DNA of 32,988 bases from Pseudomonas sp. A-1 (GTDB lineage: Bacteria; Pseudomonadota; Gammaproteobacteria; Pseudomonadales; Pseudomonadaceae): NCBI RefSeq assembly GCF_004801855.1, contig NZ_SSTC01000018.1:1-32988 (forward strand). Direction: 5' to 3'. The notes beneath the pieces were generated by a model. That model did not search any database, was not told the DNA's origin, and saw only the letters and a list, made by a program, of their open reading frames with translations. Both the position numbers and the translations under genes were made by a program. Position 1 is the first letter of the stretch. Each line of letters opens with the position of its first letter. Below, one piece after another: positions 23,357 through 32,988 of this stretch.

Positions 23357-24555
23357 CCCTGGCGAGACTCCAGGTAGGCGCGGATGCGCCGGGCGGCCTC
23401 GACGCACTCGGCCAGCGGGGCGACCAGCGCCATGCGCACGCGGTTGGCGCCCGGGTTGACGCCGTCCACTTCGCGCGACAGGTAGGAGCCGGGCACCACG
23501 GTGACGTGCTCGCGCTCGAACAGATCGCGGGTGAAGGTGGTGTCGGCCACCGGGGTCCTGGCCCACAGGTAGAAGCCGCCGTCCGGGCGCTGCACGTCGA
23601 GCACGCCGTCAAGTACTTCCAGCACCGCGGCGAACTTGGCGCGGTACAGGTCGCGGTTGGCGCGCACGTGCTCCTCGTCGTTCCACGCGGCGATGCTGGC
23701 CAGCTGGGTCTGCACCGGCATGGCGCAGCCGTGGTAGGTGCGATAGAGCAGGAACGGCTTGAGGATCTCGGCGTCGCCGGCGACGAAGCCCGAGCGCAGG
23801 CCCGGCAGGTTGGAGCGCTTGGACAGGCTGTGGAACACCACGCAGCGCTTGAAGTCCTGGCGGCCCAGTTCGGCGCAGGCGGTGAGCAGGCCGGGCGGCG
23901 GGTTGTCCTCGTCGAAGTACAGCTCGCTGTAGCACTCGTCGGCGGCGATCACGAAGTCGTTCTCGTCGGCCAGGGCGATCAGCTGCTTCAGGGTGTCCAT
24001 GGGCACCAGGGCGCCGGTGGGGTTGCCCGGCGAGCAGATGAACAGGATCTGGCAGCGCTGCCAGACCTCGGCCGGCACGGCGTCGAAGTCCGGGTTGAAG
24101 CCGTTGTCTTCCAGGCACGGCAGGTAGTGCGGCTGGGCGCCGGCCAGCAGGGTGGCGCCTTCGTAGATCTGGTAGAACGGGTTGGGGCTGACCACCAGGG
24201 CGCCCGGCTCGCGGTTGACCACGGCCTGGGTGAAGGCGAACAGCGCCTCGCGGGTGCCGTTGACCGGCAGCACGTGGCGGGCGGCGTCCAGCCAGCCGGC
24301 CGGCACGCCGAAGCGGCGCTCGCACCAGGCGGCGATGGACTCGCGCAGGGCCGGCAGGCCGAGGGTGGTCGGGTAGGTGGCGAGCTGGTCGAGGTTGCTC
24401 GCCAGCGCCTGGGCGACGAACTCCGGCGAGCGGTGCTTGGGTTCGCCGATGGACAGGGCGATCGGCTTCTTGTCAGCCGGCGGCTGGGCGCCGGCCAGCA
24501 GCGCGCGCAGCTTTTCGAACGGATAGGGCTGCAGGAGGTCGAGGGCTCGGTTCAT
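23353..24555 (-). CDS. dapC: Succinyldiaminopimelate aminotransferase DapC
   Basis: This 400-residue fold-type I PLP aminotransferase makes N-succinyl-LL-DAP from N-succinyl-2-amino-6-ketopimelate, with glutamate as donor. The PLP lysine is Lys246 (FHSLSKRSNLPGLRSG); ICSPGNPTG (173-181) and AADECYSELYF bind the cofactor. The conserved C-terminal Arg is in NRVRMALV. It starts 13 bases after glnD. The assignment to DapC rather than another class I aminotransferase rests on sequence pattern and on the glnD-dapC-dapD context. Confidence 0.93.
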   Translation of the reverse strand: MNRALDLLQPYPFEKLRALLAGAQPPADKKPIALSIGEPKHRSPEFVAQALASNLDQLATYPTTLGLPALRESIAAWCERRFGVPAGWLDAARHVLPVNGTREALFAFTQAVVNREPGALVVSPNPFYQIYEGATLLAGAQPHYLPCLEDNGFNPDFDAVPAEVWQRCQILFICSPGNPTGALVPMDTLKQLIALADENDFVIAADECYSELYFDEDNPPPGLLTACAELGRQDFKRCVVFHSLSKRSNLPGLRSGFVAGDAEILKPFLLYRTYHGCAMPVQTQLASIAAWNDEEHVRANRDLYRAKFAAVLEVLDGVLDVQRPDGGFYLWARTPVADTTFTRDLFEREHVTVVPGSYLSREVDGVNPGANRVRMALVAPLAECVEAARRIRAYLESRQG

Positions 24556-24568
24556 CAGGGGTTCCTGT

Positions 24569-27280
24569 TCAGAAGCGGATGCGCGACGGCGTGGTCAGGC
24601 TGTCCGGGGTGTCGGAGAGCTGGCGGACCAGGGATTCCTGCAGGCGGGCGCAGAGCTCCGGGTCGGCCAGCGGCTGGTTGTGGGCGTCGGTGACGAAGAA
24701 CACGTCCTCCACGCGCTCGCCGAGGGTGGCGATCTTGGCGTTCTGCACCGACAGATCGAAGTCGAGGAAGATCTGTCCGACCCGGGCCAGCAGGCCCGGG
24801 CGGTCGGGGGCGATCACCTCGATGATGCTCAGCGGGCGCTGGGCGTCGGTGTGGATGGTCACCTGCGGGGCGAAGCCGAAGCTCTTCAGCTGGCGCGGCA
24901 CCCGGCGCTTGATGATGCTGCTGTAGTCCTGCGGGTTCTTCAGCGCGTCGACCAGGCCCTGGCGGATCTCCTCGATGCGCTGCGGGTCGTCGCCGATCGA
25001 GCCGCCGTCGGCGTCCAGCACCACGTAGGTGTCGAGGGTGAACTGGCTGGTCGAGGTGAGGATGCGCGCGTCCTGGATGTTCAGGTTGAGCTGGTCCATG
25101 GCCGCCACGGTCACCGCGAAGAAGTCGTGCTGGTCGGGAGCGTAGATGAAGATCTGCGTGCCGCCCTCGAACTCGCGTTCGGTGGTTTCCTTGATCAGCA
25201 CCAGCGGCGCGCCGTCGTGGGGATGCTGGAGGATCGCTTCGGCGTGCCAGGCGATGTCCTCGGGGCCGTGGCGCAGGAAGTAGTCGTCGCCCAGCTGGGT
25301 CCACAGCTGCTCGGCGGCGTCGCTGTCGACCTCGCCGCGGCTGCGCAGCAGGTCGAGGGCGGCGTGCTGGTTCTCGCGGATGCGCTCCTCGCGGTCGATC
25401 GGGTTCTCCAGGCCGCGGCGCAGGGCGCGCTTGGTCTCGGCGTACAGCTGGCGCAGCAGCGAGGCGCGCCAGGAGTTCCACAGCGTCGGGTTGGTGGCGT
25501 TGATGTCGGCCACGGTCAGCACGTACAGGTAGTCGAGGTGGGTCTGGTCGCCCACGGTGCGCGCGAAGTCGTTGATCACCTGCGGGTCGGAGATGTCCTT
25601 GCGCTGCGCGGTGGTCGACATCACCAGGTGGTTCTTCACCAGCCAGGCGATCAGCCGGCTGTCCCACGGCGGCAGGTGGTGGCGGGCGCAGAAGGCCAGC
25701 GCGTCCTGGGCGCCCAGCTCGGAGTGGTCGCCGCCGCGGCCCTTGGCGATGTCGTGGAACAGCCCGGCGAAGTACACCAGCTCGGGCTTGGGCAGCTTGG
25801 CCATCAGCTCGCTGGCCAGCGGGAACTTCTCCGCCAGCTCCGGGCGGTCGAGCTTGCGCAGGTGCTTGATCAGGTTGAGGGTGTGCGCGTCGACCGTGTA
25901 GATGTGGAACAGGTCGTGCTGCATCTGGCCGATGATGTGGCCGAACTCCGGCACGTAGCGGCCGAGGATGCCGTAGCGGTTCATCCGCCGCAGGTTGCGG
26001 TGGATGCCCTCGTGGGACTTGAACAGCTCGACGAACAGGCTGGTGTTGCGGATGTCGTTGCGGAAGCGGTCGTCGATCAGGTGGCGGTGGTCGCGCAGCA
26101 GGCGGATGGTCTGCGAGCGCACGCCGCGGATCTCCGGGTGCTGGGCCATCAGCACGAACACCTCGAGGATCGCGCTGGGGCTGCGCTTGAACACGTTGGG
26201 GTGGATCGCCTCGATGAAGCCGTCGCGCACCTGGAAGCGCGCGTTGAGCTGGCGCGGCGGCTCGGCCCCGGGCTGTTCGAGCAGCAGCTCCTCGAGGATC
26301 TGGTTGACCAGGTCGCTCAGCTCGGCGGTGGCCATCACCATGCGGTAGTATTTCTGCATGAACTGCTCGACCGCCAGCTTGGTGTCGCTGGTCTCGAAGC
26401 CGAACAGGCCGGCCAGGCGGCGCTGGTGGTCGAACAGCAGGCGGTCCTCGGCGCGGCCGGTGATCATGTGCAGGGCGTAGCGCACCTTCCACAGGAAGGT
26501 CTGCCCGGCGCTCAGCAGTTCGTGCTCGCCCTGGGTCAGCAGGCCGTGGGTGACCAGGGTCTCCAGGGTCAGGGAGCCGTACTGGCGGCAGGTCACCCAG
26601 AGGATGTGCTGCAGGTCGCGCAGGCCGCCCGGCGAGCCCTTGACGTTGGGCTCGAGGTTGTACTCGGTGTCGTTGTACTTGGCGTGGCGGGCGCGCTGTT
26701 CGGCGCGCTTGGCGAGGAAGAACTCGCGGGCCGGCCACATGTACTGGGTGCCGGTGGCGGCGCGCATGCGCTGGCGCAGGCTGTCGGGGCCGGCGATGGT
26801 GCGGCTTTCCATCAGGTTGGTGATCACCGTCAGGTCGGCGCGCGCCTCGCTGGCGCATTCCTCCACCGAGCGCACGCTCTGGCCGATCTCCAGGCCGATG
26901 TCCCACAGCAGGGTGAGGAAGCCCTCGATCGGTGCGCGCAGGCGCTCGTGCTGGGCGCCGTCGAGGAGGATCAGGAGGTCGATGTCCGAGTGCGGGTGCA
27001 GCTCGCCGCGGCCGTAGCCGCCGACCGCCACCAGCGCCACGCTGTCGTCGTCGCCCCAGTCGAAGCGCGCCCAGGCCTCGCCGAGGATCTGGTCGACGAA
27101 CCAGGCGCGCCCGGTGATCAGCGCGCGGATGTCGCAGCTGGCGGAGAAGCGCCCGTCGAGCACCTCGCAGGCCTTGCGGATGGCCTTCTTGAAGGCGGGA
27201 ATCGGGCTGCTCTTCAGCGCCAGTTCGGCCTGGAACTGGCCGCGGTCGAACAGTTCGAGGTCCGCATCCATCGAGGGCAT
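24569..27280 (-). CDS. glnD: Bifunctional PII uridylyltransferase/uridylyl-removing enzyme GlnD
   Basis: This 903-residue sensor of glutamine uridylylates PII when nitrogen is poor and removes UMP when glutamine is high. The nucleotidyltransferase motif [17 protein letters not shown] is at 87-103. The HD-type hydrolase domain has His509-Asp510 ([19 protein letters not shown]). Two ACT domains occupy roughly 700-890 and bind glutamine. The start at 27280 has GGAG eight bases upstream; an in-frame ATG at 27298 is less well placed. It lies 35 bases after map. Confidence 0.96.
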   Translation of the reverse strand: MPSMDADLELFDRGQFQAELALKSSPIPAFKKAIRKACEVLDGRFSASCDIRALITGRAWFVDQILGEAWARFDWGDDDSVALVAVGGYGRGELHPHSDIDLLILLDGAQHERLRAPIEGFLTLLWDIGLEIGQSVRSVEECASEARADLTVITNLMESRTIAGPDSLRQRMRAATGTQYMWPAREFFLAKRAEQRARHAKYNDTEYNLEPNVKGSPGGLRDLQHILWVTCRQYGSLTLETLVTHGLLTQGEHELLSAGQTFLWKVRYALHMITGRAEDRLLFDHQRRLAGLFGFETSDTKLAVEQFMQKYYRMVMATAELSDLVNQILEELLLEQPGAEPPRQLNARFQVRDGFIEAIHPNVFKRSPSAILEVFVLMAQHPEIRGVRSQTIRLLRDHRHLIDDRFRNDIRNTSLFVELFKSHEGIHRNLRRMNRYGILGRYVPEFGHIIGQMQHDLFHIYTVDAHTLNLIKHLRKLDRPELAEKFPLASELMAKLPKPELVYFAGLFHDIAKGRGGDHSELGAQDALAFCARHHLPPWDSRLIAWLVKNHLVMSTTAQRKDISDPQVINDFARTVGDQTHLDYLYVLTVADINATNPTLWNSWRASLLRQLYAETKRALRRGLENPIDREERIRENQHAALDLLRSRGEVDSDAAEQLWTQLGDDYFLRHGPEDIAWHAEAILQHPHDGAPLVLIKETTEREFEGGTQIFIYAPDQHDFFAVTVAAMDQLNLNIQDARILTSTSQFTLDTYVVLDADGGSIGDDPQRIEEIRQGLVDALKNPQDYSSIIKRRVPRQLKSFGFAPQVTIHTDAQRPLSIIEVIAPDRPGLLARVGQIFLDFDLSVQNAKIATLGERVEDVFFVTDAHNQPLADPELCARLQESLVRQLSDTPDSLTTPSRIRF

Positions 27281-27315
27281 CGGGCGATCTCCATTCATCG
27301 GGGTGGGGCTGGGGC

Positions 27316-28098
27316 TCAGGGCAGGCAGCGGGCGATGGTGTCGTCGCTGCGCAGGGTGAGGATCTCGCAGCCGCTGTCGGTCACCAGGATGGTGTGCTCG
27401 TACTGGGCGGACAGCTTGCGGTCCTTGGTGATCGCCGTCCAGCCGTCGCCGAGCAGGCGGGTCTCGTGGCGGCCCTGGTTGATCATCGGCTCGATGGTGA
27501 AGGTCATCCCGGCCTTCAGTTCCAGGCCGGTGCCGGCGCGACCGTAGTGCAGCACCTGCGGCTCCTCGTGGAACACGTTGCCGATGCCGTGACCGCAGTA
27601 CTCGCGCACCACCGAGTAGCCGTTCTTCTCGGCGTGCTTCTGGATGATCTCGCCGATGTCGCCCAGGCGTGCGCCCGGACGCACCACCGAGATGCCCTTG
27701 TACAGGCACTCCTGGGTGATCTGGCACAGGCGGGTGGCCCACTCCGGCACCTTGCCGACCATGAACATCTTGCTGGTATCGCCGAAGTAGCCGTCCTTGA
27801 TCACCGTGATGTCGATGTTGAGGATGTCGCCATCCTTGAGCGGCTTGTCGTTGGGGATGCCGTGGCAGACCACGTGGTTGAGCGAGGTGCAGATCGACTT
27901 GGGGAAGCCCTTGTAGTTGAGCGGCGCCGGGATGGCCTGCTGCACGTCGACGATGTAGTCGTGGCAGAGGCGGTTGAGTTCGTCTGTGGTGACCCCGGCC
28001 TTGACGTGCGGCTCGATCATTTCCAGCACCTCGGCGGCCAGGCGGCCGGCCACGCGCATTTTCTCGATTTCCCCGGGGGTCTTGATGGTGACGGTCAT
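27316..28098 (-). CDS. map: Methionine aminopeptidase, type I
   Basis: This 260-residue metalloenzyme removes the initiator Met from nascent proteins. Substrate-binding His79 (VVCHGIP) and metal ligands Asp96 (LNIDITV) and Asp107 ([10 protein letters not shown]) are seen. The His in YCGHGIG, the Glu in FTIEPM and the Glu in QYEHTILV are also present. It is divergent from rpsB, the usual gammaproteobacterial layout, and leads the map-glnD-dapC unit. The 250-base divergent gap holds both promoters. Confidence 0.97.
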   Translation of the reverse strand: MTVTIKTPGEIEKMRVAGRLAAEVLEMIEPHVKAGVTTDELNRLCHDYIVDVQQAIPAPLNYKGFPKSICTSLNHVVCHGIPNDKPLKDGDILNIDITVIKDGYFGDTSKMFMVGKVPEWATRLCQITQECLYKGISVVRPGARLGDIGEIIQKHAEKNGYSVVREYCGHGIGNVFHEEPQVLHYGRAGTGLELKAGMTFTIEPMINQGRHETRLLGDGWTAITKDRKLSAQYEHTILVTDSGCEILTLRSDDTIARCLP

Positions 28099-28211
28099 CA
28101 GCTCTCTCTGGCGCGGCTGCGCCTGCCTATATAAACAGGAAAGACTGTCATTCTAACAGAGCCGGCGCACGCTGCGGGACGTGCGCACGGGTTTCGCCGA
28201 GCGCGCAGGTA

Positions 28212-28220
28212 TGGTATAAA
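28212..28220 (+). promoter_or_regulatory. Extended -10 promoter of rpsB-tsf
   Basis: TGGTATAAA (28212-28220) is an extended -10 element. The -35 position (about 28192-28197, TTTCGC) is weak, consistent with an extended -10 promoter. Transcription would start near 28227, leaving a leader of about 125 bases. Confidence 0.6.
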
Positions 28221-28226
28221 GCGCCG

Positions 28227-28352
28227 CGCTTTTCGGGGTGGTCCCGGAAAGGCAACGAAACCACACACGCATCGACACAATTATCCTGGGTGCCCGCAAG
28301 GGTTGGATTTTGGGATGCGTGGAGGCTCAACCCGACTTATCGAGGAATAGAA
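28227..28352 (+). promoter_or_regulatory. rpsB mRNA leader, likely S2-autoregulated
   Basis: The leader contains a possible closing stem GGGTTG (28300-28305) with CAACCC (28328-28333) just before the ribosome site. S2 is known to repress rpsB-tsf through its leader RNA in gammaproteobacteria; that this leader does so is inference from position and foldability. Confidence 0.45.
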
Positions 28353-29090
28353 ATGTCCCAAGTCAACATGCGCGATATGCTCAAGGCCGGCTGCCACTTC
28401 GGTCACCAGACCCGTTACTGGAACCCGAAGATGGGCAAGTACATCTTCGGCGCGCGCAACAAGATTCACATCATCAACCTCGAAAAAACCCTGCCGATGT
28501 TCAACGAAGCCCTGAGCTTCGTTGAGAAGCTGGCTGCCGGCAAGAACAAGATCCTGTTCGTCGGCACCAAGCGCTCCGCTGGCAAGATCGTCCGCGAAGA
28601 AGCTACCCGCGCCGGTATGCCGTTCGTCGATCACCGCTGGCTGGGCGGTATGCTGACCAACTACAAGACCATTCGCGCTTCCATCAAGCGTCTGCGCGAG
28701 CTGGAAACCCAGTCCCAGGACGGCACCTTCGAGAAGCTGACCAAGAAGGAAGCGCTGATGCGTTCGCGCGACCTGGAGAAGCTGGAGCGCAGCCTGGGTG
28801 GTATCAAGGACATGGGCGGTCTGCCGGACGCGCTGTTCGTGATCGACGTCGACCACGAGCGCATCGCCATCACCGAAGCCAACAAGCTGGGCATCCCGGT
28901 CATCGGCGTGGTCGATACCAACAGCAGCCCGGAAGGCGTGGACTACATCATCCCGGGTAACGACGACGCCATCCGCGCCGTGCAGCTGTACCTGGGCTCG
29001 ATGGCCGATGCCGTGCTGAACGGCAAGGCCAAGGCCGGCACCGGCGAAGAGTTCGCCGCCGAGGCTTCCTCCGAAGCCGCCGAAGGCTGA
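28353..29090 (+). CDS. rpsB: 30S ribosomal protein S2
   Basis: This 245-residue small-subunit protein is added late in 30S assembly and is needed for S1 binding. [22 protein letters not shown] and [13 protein letters not shown] are family signatures, and the acidic tail is usual. The start at 28353 follows GAGGAA and matches the conserved [10 protein letters not shown]; upstream in-frame codons belong to the leader. It forms an operon with tsf across an attenuating hairpin. Confidence 0.98.
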   Translation: MSQVNMRDMLKAGCHFGHQTRYWNPKMGKYIFGARNKIHIINLEKTLPMFNEALSFVEKLAAGKNKILFVGTKRSAGKIVREEATRAGMPFVDHRWLGGMLTNYKTIRASIKRLRELETQSQDGTFEKLTKKEALMRSRDLEKLERSLGGIKDMGGLPDALFVIDVDHERIAITEANKLGIPVIGVVDTNSSPEGVDYIIPGNDDAIRAVQLYLGSMADAVLNGKAKAGTGEEFAAEASSEAAEG

Positions 29091-29120
29091 GCGCAGGCGC
29101 GCCAAGCGTTATCCGGTGCG

Positions 29121-29147
29121 CAAAAAGGGGGCTAGGCCCCCTTTTTG
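29121..29147. terminator. Symmetric hairpin between rpsB and tsf
   Basis: CAAAAAGGGGGC and GCCCCCTTTTTG form a perfect 12-pair stem with a TAG loop, with T-runs on both strands. It is a strong Rho-independent terminator that can work in either direction. Because tsf follows without a clear promoter, it probably attenuates, lowering tsf expression relative to rpsB. Confidence 0.88.
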
Positions 29148-29214
29148 CCACTTCCGAATTGCCGCCCGGCCCGCCGGGCGAACTGGTTTAGCAACTCTTC
29201 AGAGGATTCCCAAC

Positions 29215-30084
29215 ATGGCAGAGATTACTGCAGCACTGGTCAAGGAACTGCGCGAGCGTACCGGCCAGGGCATGATGGAGTGCAAGAAGGCCCTGGTCGC
29301 CGCCGACGGCGACATCGAGAAGGCCATCGACGACATGCGCGCTTCCGGCGCCATCAAGGCCGCCAAGAAGGCCGGCAACATCGCCGCCGAAGGCTCCATC
29401 GCCGTCAAGGTCGCCGCTGACAACAAGGCAGCCGTGATCATCGAGGTCAACTCGCAGACCGACTTCCTGGCCCTGCAGGACGACTTCAAGGGCTTCGTCG
29501 CCGAGAGCCTGGAAGAAGCCTTCGCCAACGGCCTGACCGACGTGGCCCCGCTGGTCGCCTCCCGCGAGTCCGCCCGCGAAGCCCTGGTCGCCAAGTGCGG
29601 CGAGAACGTCAACATCCGTCGCCTGACCCGCGTCGAAGGTGACGTGATCGGTGCCTACCTGCACGGCCACCGCATCGGCGTGCTGGTGACCCTGAAGGGC
29701 GGCAACCCCGAGCTGGCCAAGGACATCGCCATGCACGTGGCTGCCAGCAACCCGCAGTTCCTGAGCGCTGCCGAGGTTTCCGAGGAAGCCATCGTCAAGG
29801 AAAAGGAAATCTTCCTGGCCCTGAACGCCGACAAGATCGCTGGCAAGCCGGAAAACATCGTCGAGAACATGGTCAAGGGCCGTATCGCCAAGTTCCTCGC
29901 CGAGGCCAGCCTGGTCGAGCAGCCGTTCGTCAAGGATCCGGAAGTCAAGGTCGGCGAGCTGGCCAAGAAGGCCGGTGCCGAGATCGTTTCCTTCGTCCGC
30001 TTCGAAGTGGGTGAGGGCATCGAGAAGGCCGAAGTCGACTTCGCTGCCGAAGTTGCTGCCCAGGTGGCTGCCACCCAGCAGTAA
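29215..30084 (+). CDS. tsf: Elongation factor Ts
   Basis: This 289-residue guanine-nucleotide exchange factor for EF-Tu starts with MAEITAALVKELRERTGQGMM. The nucleotide-displacing TDF motif is in VNSQTDFLA. Two core subdomains and a helical C terminus fill the usual length. AGAGGA lies upstream of the ATG. It is followed by a terminator, which separates it from pyrH. Confidence 0.98.
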   Translation: MAEITAALVKELRERTGQGMMECKKALVAADGDIEKAIDDMRASGAIKAAKKAGNIAAEGSIAVKVAADNKAAVIIEVNSQTDFLALQDDFKGFVAESLEEAFANGLTDVAPLVASRESAREALVAKCGENVNIRRLTRVEGDVIGAYLHGHRIGVLVTLKGGNPELAKDIAMHVAASNPQFLSAAEVSEEAIVKEKEIFLALNADKIAGKPENIVENMVKGRIAKFLAEASLVEQPFVKDPEVKVGELAKKAGAEIVSFVRFEVGEGIEKAEVDFAAEVAAQVAATQQ

Positions 30085-30106
30085 GATGGCCTGAGGTCGT
30101 CCGAGA

Positions 30107-30141
30107 AGAGGCTGCCCGCTCCCGCGCGCAGCCTTTTCTTT
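30107..30141 (+). terminator. Terminator after tsf
   Basis: GGCTGC (30110-30115) and GCAGCC (30128-30133) form a stem followed by TTTTCTTT, 23 bases after the tsf stop. It separates rpsB-tsf from pyrH-frr-uppS-cdsA. Confidence 0.75.
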
Positions 30142-30288
30142 GCAAGCTGGCGGCTCGGCCGCCGGGAAGAGACAGGGATGCAGTTTTTCGGTGCCATGAG
30201 GGCACGGGTTCACTCTGCCGCGGTCAAAGCCGCGCCGGAGCGCGAAAAGCCGGTTTTTCGCAACATCACACTGCCGCAGGAGATTCGT

Positions 30289-31023
30289 ATGGCCCAGCTG
30301 AGTGGTCGCCAAGCCCGCTACAAACGTATTTTGCTCAAGCTCAGCGGTGAAGCGCTGATGGGCAGCGAGGACTTCGGCATCGATCCCAAGGTGCTCGACC
30401 GCATGGCCCTGGAGATCGGCCAACTGGTGGGCATCGGCGTGCAGGTCGGTCTGGTCATCGGCGGCGGCAACCTGTTCCGCGGCGCGGCGCTGAGCGCGGC
30501 CGGCATGGACCGGGTGACCGGCGACCACATGGGCATGCTCGCCACGGTGATGAACTCGCTGGCCATGCGCGACGCCCTGGAGCGCTCGAACATCCCGGCG
30601 CTGGTGATGTCCGCCATCTCCATGGTCGGCGTCACCGACCACTATGATCGCCGCAAGGCCATGCGCCACCTGCACAGCGGCGAGGTGGTGATCTTCTCCG
30701 CCGGCACCGGCAATCCGTTCTTCACCACCGATTCTGCCGCCTGCCTGCGCGCCATCGAGATCGATGCCGATCTAGTACTGAAGGCCACCAAGGTCGATGG
30801 CGTGTACACTGCCGATCCGTTCAAGGATCCCAATGCCGAGAAATTCGAGCGCCTGACCTATGACGAGGTGCTCGATCGCAAGCTGGGCGTGATGGACCTG
30901 ACCGCCATCTGCCTGTGCCGCGATCACAAGATGCCGCTGCGGGTGTTCAACATGAACAAGCCCGGAGCCTTGCTTAACATTGTTGTCGGGGGAGCCGAAG
31001 GCACCCTGGTCGAGGAGGGTTGA
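30289..31023 (+). CDS. pyrH: UMP kinase PyrH
   Basis: This 244-residue hexameric kinase phosphorylates UMP to UDP. It has the amino-acid-kinase motifs [21 protein letters not shown] and [16 protein letters not shown], with [13 protein letters not shown] near the C terminus. CAGGAGA lies upstream of the ATG at 30289. Upstream in-frame codons from 30178 lack similarity and are excluded. Its stop is two bases before frr. Confidence 0.97.
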   Translation: MAQLSGRQARYKRILLKLSGEALMGSEDFGIDPKVLDRMALEIGQLVGIGVQVGLVIGGGNLFRGAALSAAGMDRVTGDHMGMLATVMNSLAMRDALERSNIPALVMSAISMVGVTDHYDRRKAMRHLHSGEVVIFSAGTGNPFFTTDSAACLRAIEIDADLVLKATKVDGVYTADPFKDPNAEKFERLTYDEVLDRKLGVMDLTAICLCRDHKMPLRVFNMNKPGALLNIVVGGAEGTLVEEG

Positions 31024-31025
31024 GA

Positions 31026-31583
31026 ATGATCAACGAGATCAAGAAGGACGCGCAGGAGCGCATGAAGAAGTCGCTGGATTCGCTGGATCACGCCTTTGCC
31101 AAGATCCGCACCGGCCGCGCCCACCCGAGCATCCTGGACAGCGTCATGGTGTCCTACTACGGCGCCGACACCCCGCTGCGCCAGGTGGCCAACGTGGTCG
31201 CCGAGGATTCGCGCACCCTGGCCCTGACCGTGTTCGACAAGAGCATGATCCAGGCCGTTGAGAAGGCCATCATGACCTCCGACCTGGGGCTCAATCCGGC
31301 CACCGCCGGCACCACCATCCGTGTGCCGATGCCGGCGCTGACCGAGGAAACCCGCAAGGGCTATACCAAGCAGGCACGCGCCGAGGCGGAGAACGCCCGC
31401 GTGGCGATCCGCAACATCCGCCGCGATGCGCTGGCCCAGCTCAAGGACCTGGTCAAGGAGAAGGAGATCAGCGAGGACGACGAGCGTCGTGCCGCCGACG
31501 AGGTGCAGAAGCTCACCGACAAGGCCGTCGGCGAAGTCGAGAAGGCCCTCGAGGCCAAGGAAGCCGACCTGATGGCCGTCTGA
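31026..31583 (+). CDS. frr: Ribosome recycling factor
   Basis: This 185-residue factor, with EF-G, splits the post-termination ribosome. The signature [13 protein letters not shown] and the later IRNIRRDA helix are present, and the charged helical C terminus is of normal length. The start at 31026 follows the pyrH stop by two bases, so translation is likely coupled. Confidence 0.97.
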   Translation: MINEIKKDAQERMKKSLDSLDHAFAKIRTGRAHPSILDSVMVSYYGADTPLRQVANVVAEDSRTLALTVFDKSMIQAVEKAIMTSDLGLNPATAGTTIRVPMPALTEETRKGYTKQARAEAENARVAIRNIRRDALAQLKDLVKEKEISEDDERRAADEVQKLTDKAVGEVEKALEAKEADLMAV

Positions 31584-31590
31584 CGGCCGG

Positions 31591-32361
31591 ATGACTGTCA
31601 TGGACAAGACGATGCAAGCACCTGCGGGTACGCCGCGCCACGTTGCCATCATCATGGATGGCAACAACCGCTGGGCGAAGAAGCGCTTCATGCCCGGCGT
31701 GGCCGGGCACAAGGCCGGCGTCGATGCGGTGCGCGCGGTGATCGAGGTGTGCGCCGAGGCCAAGGTCGAGGTGCTGACCCTGTTCGCCTTCTCCAGCGAG
31801 AACTGGCAGCGCCCGGCCGACGAGGTCGGCGCGCTGATGGAGCTGTTCCTCATGGCCCTGCGCCGCGAGGTCAAGAAGCTGGCGGCCAACGGCATCCGCC
31901 TGCGTATCCTCGGCGAGCGCACGCGCTTCCAGCCCGAGCTGCAGAAGGCCATGTCCGAGGCCGAGGCGCTGACCGCCGAAGGCGGCGGCATGCTGCTGCA
32001 GGTGGCGGCCAACTACGGCGGCCAGTGGGACATCACCCAGGCGGCGCAGCGTCTGGCGCGCGAGGTGGCCGCCGGTCACCTCGCCGTCGACGAGATCACT
32101 CCCGATCTGCTGCAGCGCTGCCTGGCCACCGGCACCCAGCCGCCGGTCGACCTGTGCATCCGCACCGGCGGCGAGCAGCGCATCAGCAACTTCCTGCTCT
32201 GGCAGGTGGCCTACGCCGAGCTGTATTTCTCCGAGCTGCTGTGGCCGGACTTCAAACACGATGCCATGCGCGCCGCGCTGGCCGACTTCTCCTGTCGCCA
32301 GCGACGCTTCGGCAAGACCAGCGAGCAGGTGGCGGCGGAACAACGGAAGCCCACATGCTGA
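31591..32361 (+). CDS. uppS: Undecaprenyl pyrophosphate synthase
   Basis: This 256-residue cis-prenyltransferase makes the C55 lipid carrier for peptidoglycan and O-antigen. The catalytic Asp23 is in IIMDGNNRWAKKR, and FSSENWQRP and RTGGEQRISNFLLWQ bind the substrates. ATG at 31591 or the in-frame ATG at 31600 may be used; neither has a strong ribosome site. It overlaps the cdsA start by seven bases. Confidence 0.97.
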   Translation: MTVMDKTMQAPAGTPRHVAIIMDGNNRWAKKRFMPGVAGHKAGVDAVRAVIEVCAEAKVEVLTLFAFSSENWQRPADEVGALMELFLMALRREVKKLAANGIRLRILGERTRFQPELQKAMSEAEALTAEGGGMLLQVAANYGGQWDITQAAQRLAREVAAGHLAVDEITPDLLQRCLATGTQPPVDLCIRTGGEQRISNFLLWQVAYAELYFSELLWPDFKHDAMRAALADFSCRQRRFGKTSEQVAAEQRKPTC

Positions 32362-32988
32362 AGCAGCGCATCATCACCGCCCTGATCATGCTGCCCGTTG
32401 CCCTGGGCGGCTTCTTCCTGCTGCAGGGTGGCTGGTTCGCCCTGTTCATCGGCCTGGTGGTCTGCGCCGGCGCCTGGGAGTGGGCGCGTCTCGCCGGCTT
32501 CGAGGCGCAGCCGCTGCGCCTGGGCTATGCCGGCGTGGTCGCCCTGCTGCTGGCGGCCCTCTACCAGTTGCCGTCGCTGGCCGGGCCGGTGCTTGCCCTG
32601 GCGGTGCTCTGGTGGCTGGCGGCCATCGCCCTGGTGCTCGCCTATCCGGCCAGCAGCCGGGCCTGGCAGGCGCTGCCGGTGCGCCTGGTGATCGGCCTCT
32701 TGATCCTGCTGCCGGCCTGGCAGGGCCTGCTGCTGCTCAAGCACTGGCCGCAGGGCAACAGCCTGATCCTCGCGGTGATGCTGCTGGTGTGGACGGCCGA
32801 CATCGGTGCCTACTTCAGCGGCCGGCGCTTCGGCCGGCGCAAGCTGGCGGTGCAGGTCAGTCCCGGCAAGAGCTGGGAGGGGCTCTACGGCGGCCTGGCC
32901 GGCAGCCTGTTGTTGACCCTGCTGGTCGGCCTGTATCGCGACTGGGACGCCCGCGACCTGATGATGGCGCTGCTCGGTGCGGCGCTGG
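32355..32988 (+). CDS. cdsA: Phosphatidate cytidylyltransferase CdsA (partial, runs off window)
   Basis: The first 211 residues of an inner-membrane enzyme that makes CDP-diacylglycerol from phosphatidic acid and CTP. Six or so hydrophobic segments are visible. The family region VWTADIGAYFSGRRFGRRKL is followed by VSPGKSWEGL, which holds catalytic residues. The C terminus with the rest of the signature is beyond the window. It overlaps uppS. Confidence 0.96.
   Translation, partial: MLKQRIITALIMLPVALGGFFLLQGGWFALFIGLVVCAGAWEWARLAGFEAQPLRLGYAGVVALLLAALYQLPSLAGPVLALAVLWWLAAIALVLAYPASSRAWQALPVRLVIGLLILLPAWQGLLLLKHWPQGNSLILAVMLLVWTADIGAYFSGRRFGRRKLAVQVSPGKSWEGLYGGLAGSLLLTLLVGLYRDWDARDLMMALLGAAL

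Noticed and set aside
24680-27547. Long open frame on the plus strand opposite glnD
   Set aside because: glnD carries every expected motif on the minus strand; the opposite frame is a shadow rich in Val, Gln, His and Ala.
28290-28352. N-terminal extension of ribosomal protein S2
   Set aside because: The frame is open upstream, but conserved S2 starts at [10 protein letters not shown] with a ribosome site just before 28353; the upstream bases are the leader.
30178-30288. N-terminal extension of PyrH
   Set aside because: It is open in frame but without similarity to UMP kinases. CAGGAGA and the family start support 30289.
1-32988. CRISPR arrays, tRNA or rRNA genes, prophage genes
   Set aside because: I saw no regularly spaced direct repeats, tRNA cloverleaf arms or rRNA segments, and no phage structural genes. 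The only recombinase trace is the intI fragment.

Overview
The window is a GC-rich stretch of a gammaproteobacterial chromosome, almost certainly Pseudomonas. The evidence is the order map-glnD-dapC-(yffB-like)-dapD beside rpsB-tsf-pyrH-frr-uppS-cdsA, the ndvB-dapE-rlmA block, a two-gene class II ribonucleotide reductase (nrdJa/nrdJb), GTAG-headed REP/REPIN repeats and a 76-bp Pseudomonas-type attC. The species cannot be fixed from sequence alone; the integron and repeat family would suit the stutzeri/alcaligenes/mendocina side of the genus.

Layout. 1-1497: an AT-rich remnant of a chromosomal integron. A truncated integrase gene (intI, + strand) faces away from cassettes on the - strand that encode small membrane proteins and are separated by an attC site. 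1504-5678 (-): nrdJa-nrdJb, encoding adenosylcobalamin-dependent ribonucleotide reductase. nrdJa is interrupted by a 440-residue intein with a LAGLIDADG homing endonuclease. 5830-7374 (+): an MscS-type channel and a periplasmic cytochrome P460-like protein. 7559-12186 (+): a four-gene ABC-2/GldG/DUF4340 cassette. 12420-12629 (+): a stand-alone cold-shock protein with a long leader. 12694-16220 (-): dapE, rlmA, a hypothetical gene, then a cold-shock-domain/transmembrane/RNase Sa-like fusion whose stop codon overlaps the start of a barstar gene. 16394-18982 (-): NdvB-like glucan synthase. 19184-21654: tcdA facing csdA-csdE (tRNA ct6A and sulfur transfer), with REPINs between and beside them. 21751-28098 (-): dapD, a YffB-like gene, a 56-residue membrane protein, dapC, glnD and map. 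28353-32988 (+): rpsB, tsf, pyrH, frr, uppS and the start of cdsA.

Most of the window is housekeeping: lysine/diaminopimelate synthesis (dapC, dapD, dapE), nitrogen signalling (glnD), translation (map, rpsB, tsf, frr, rlmA), UMP phosphorylation (pyrH) and envelope lipid precursors (uppS, cdsA). The accessory signals are the CSD-TM-RNase/barstar pair, the intein in an already split reductase, the decayed integron, and REPINs, one of which supplies the stop codons of two convergent genes. The strongest candidate for a little-described system is the RNase/barstar pair at 12694-13793: every catalytic and inhibitor-contact residue I can align to RNase Sa and barstar is present, and the nuclease is joined through a membrane helix to an RNA-binding cold-shock domain.
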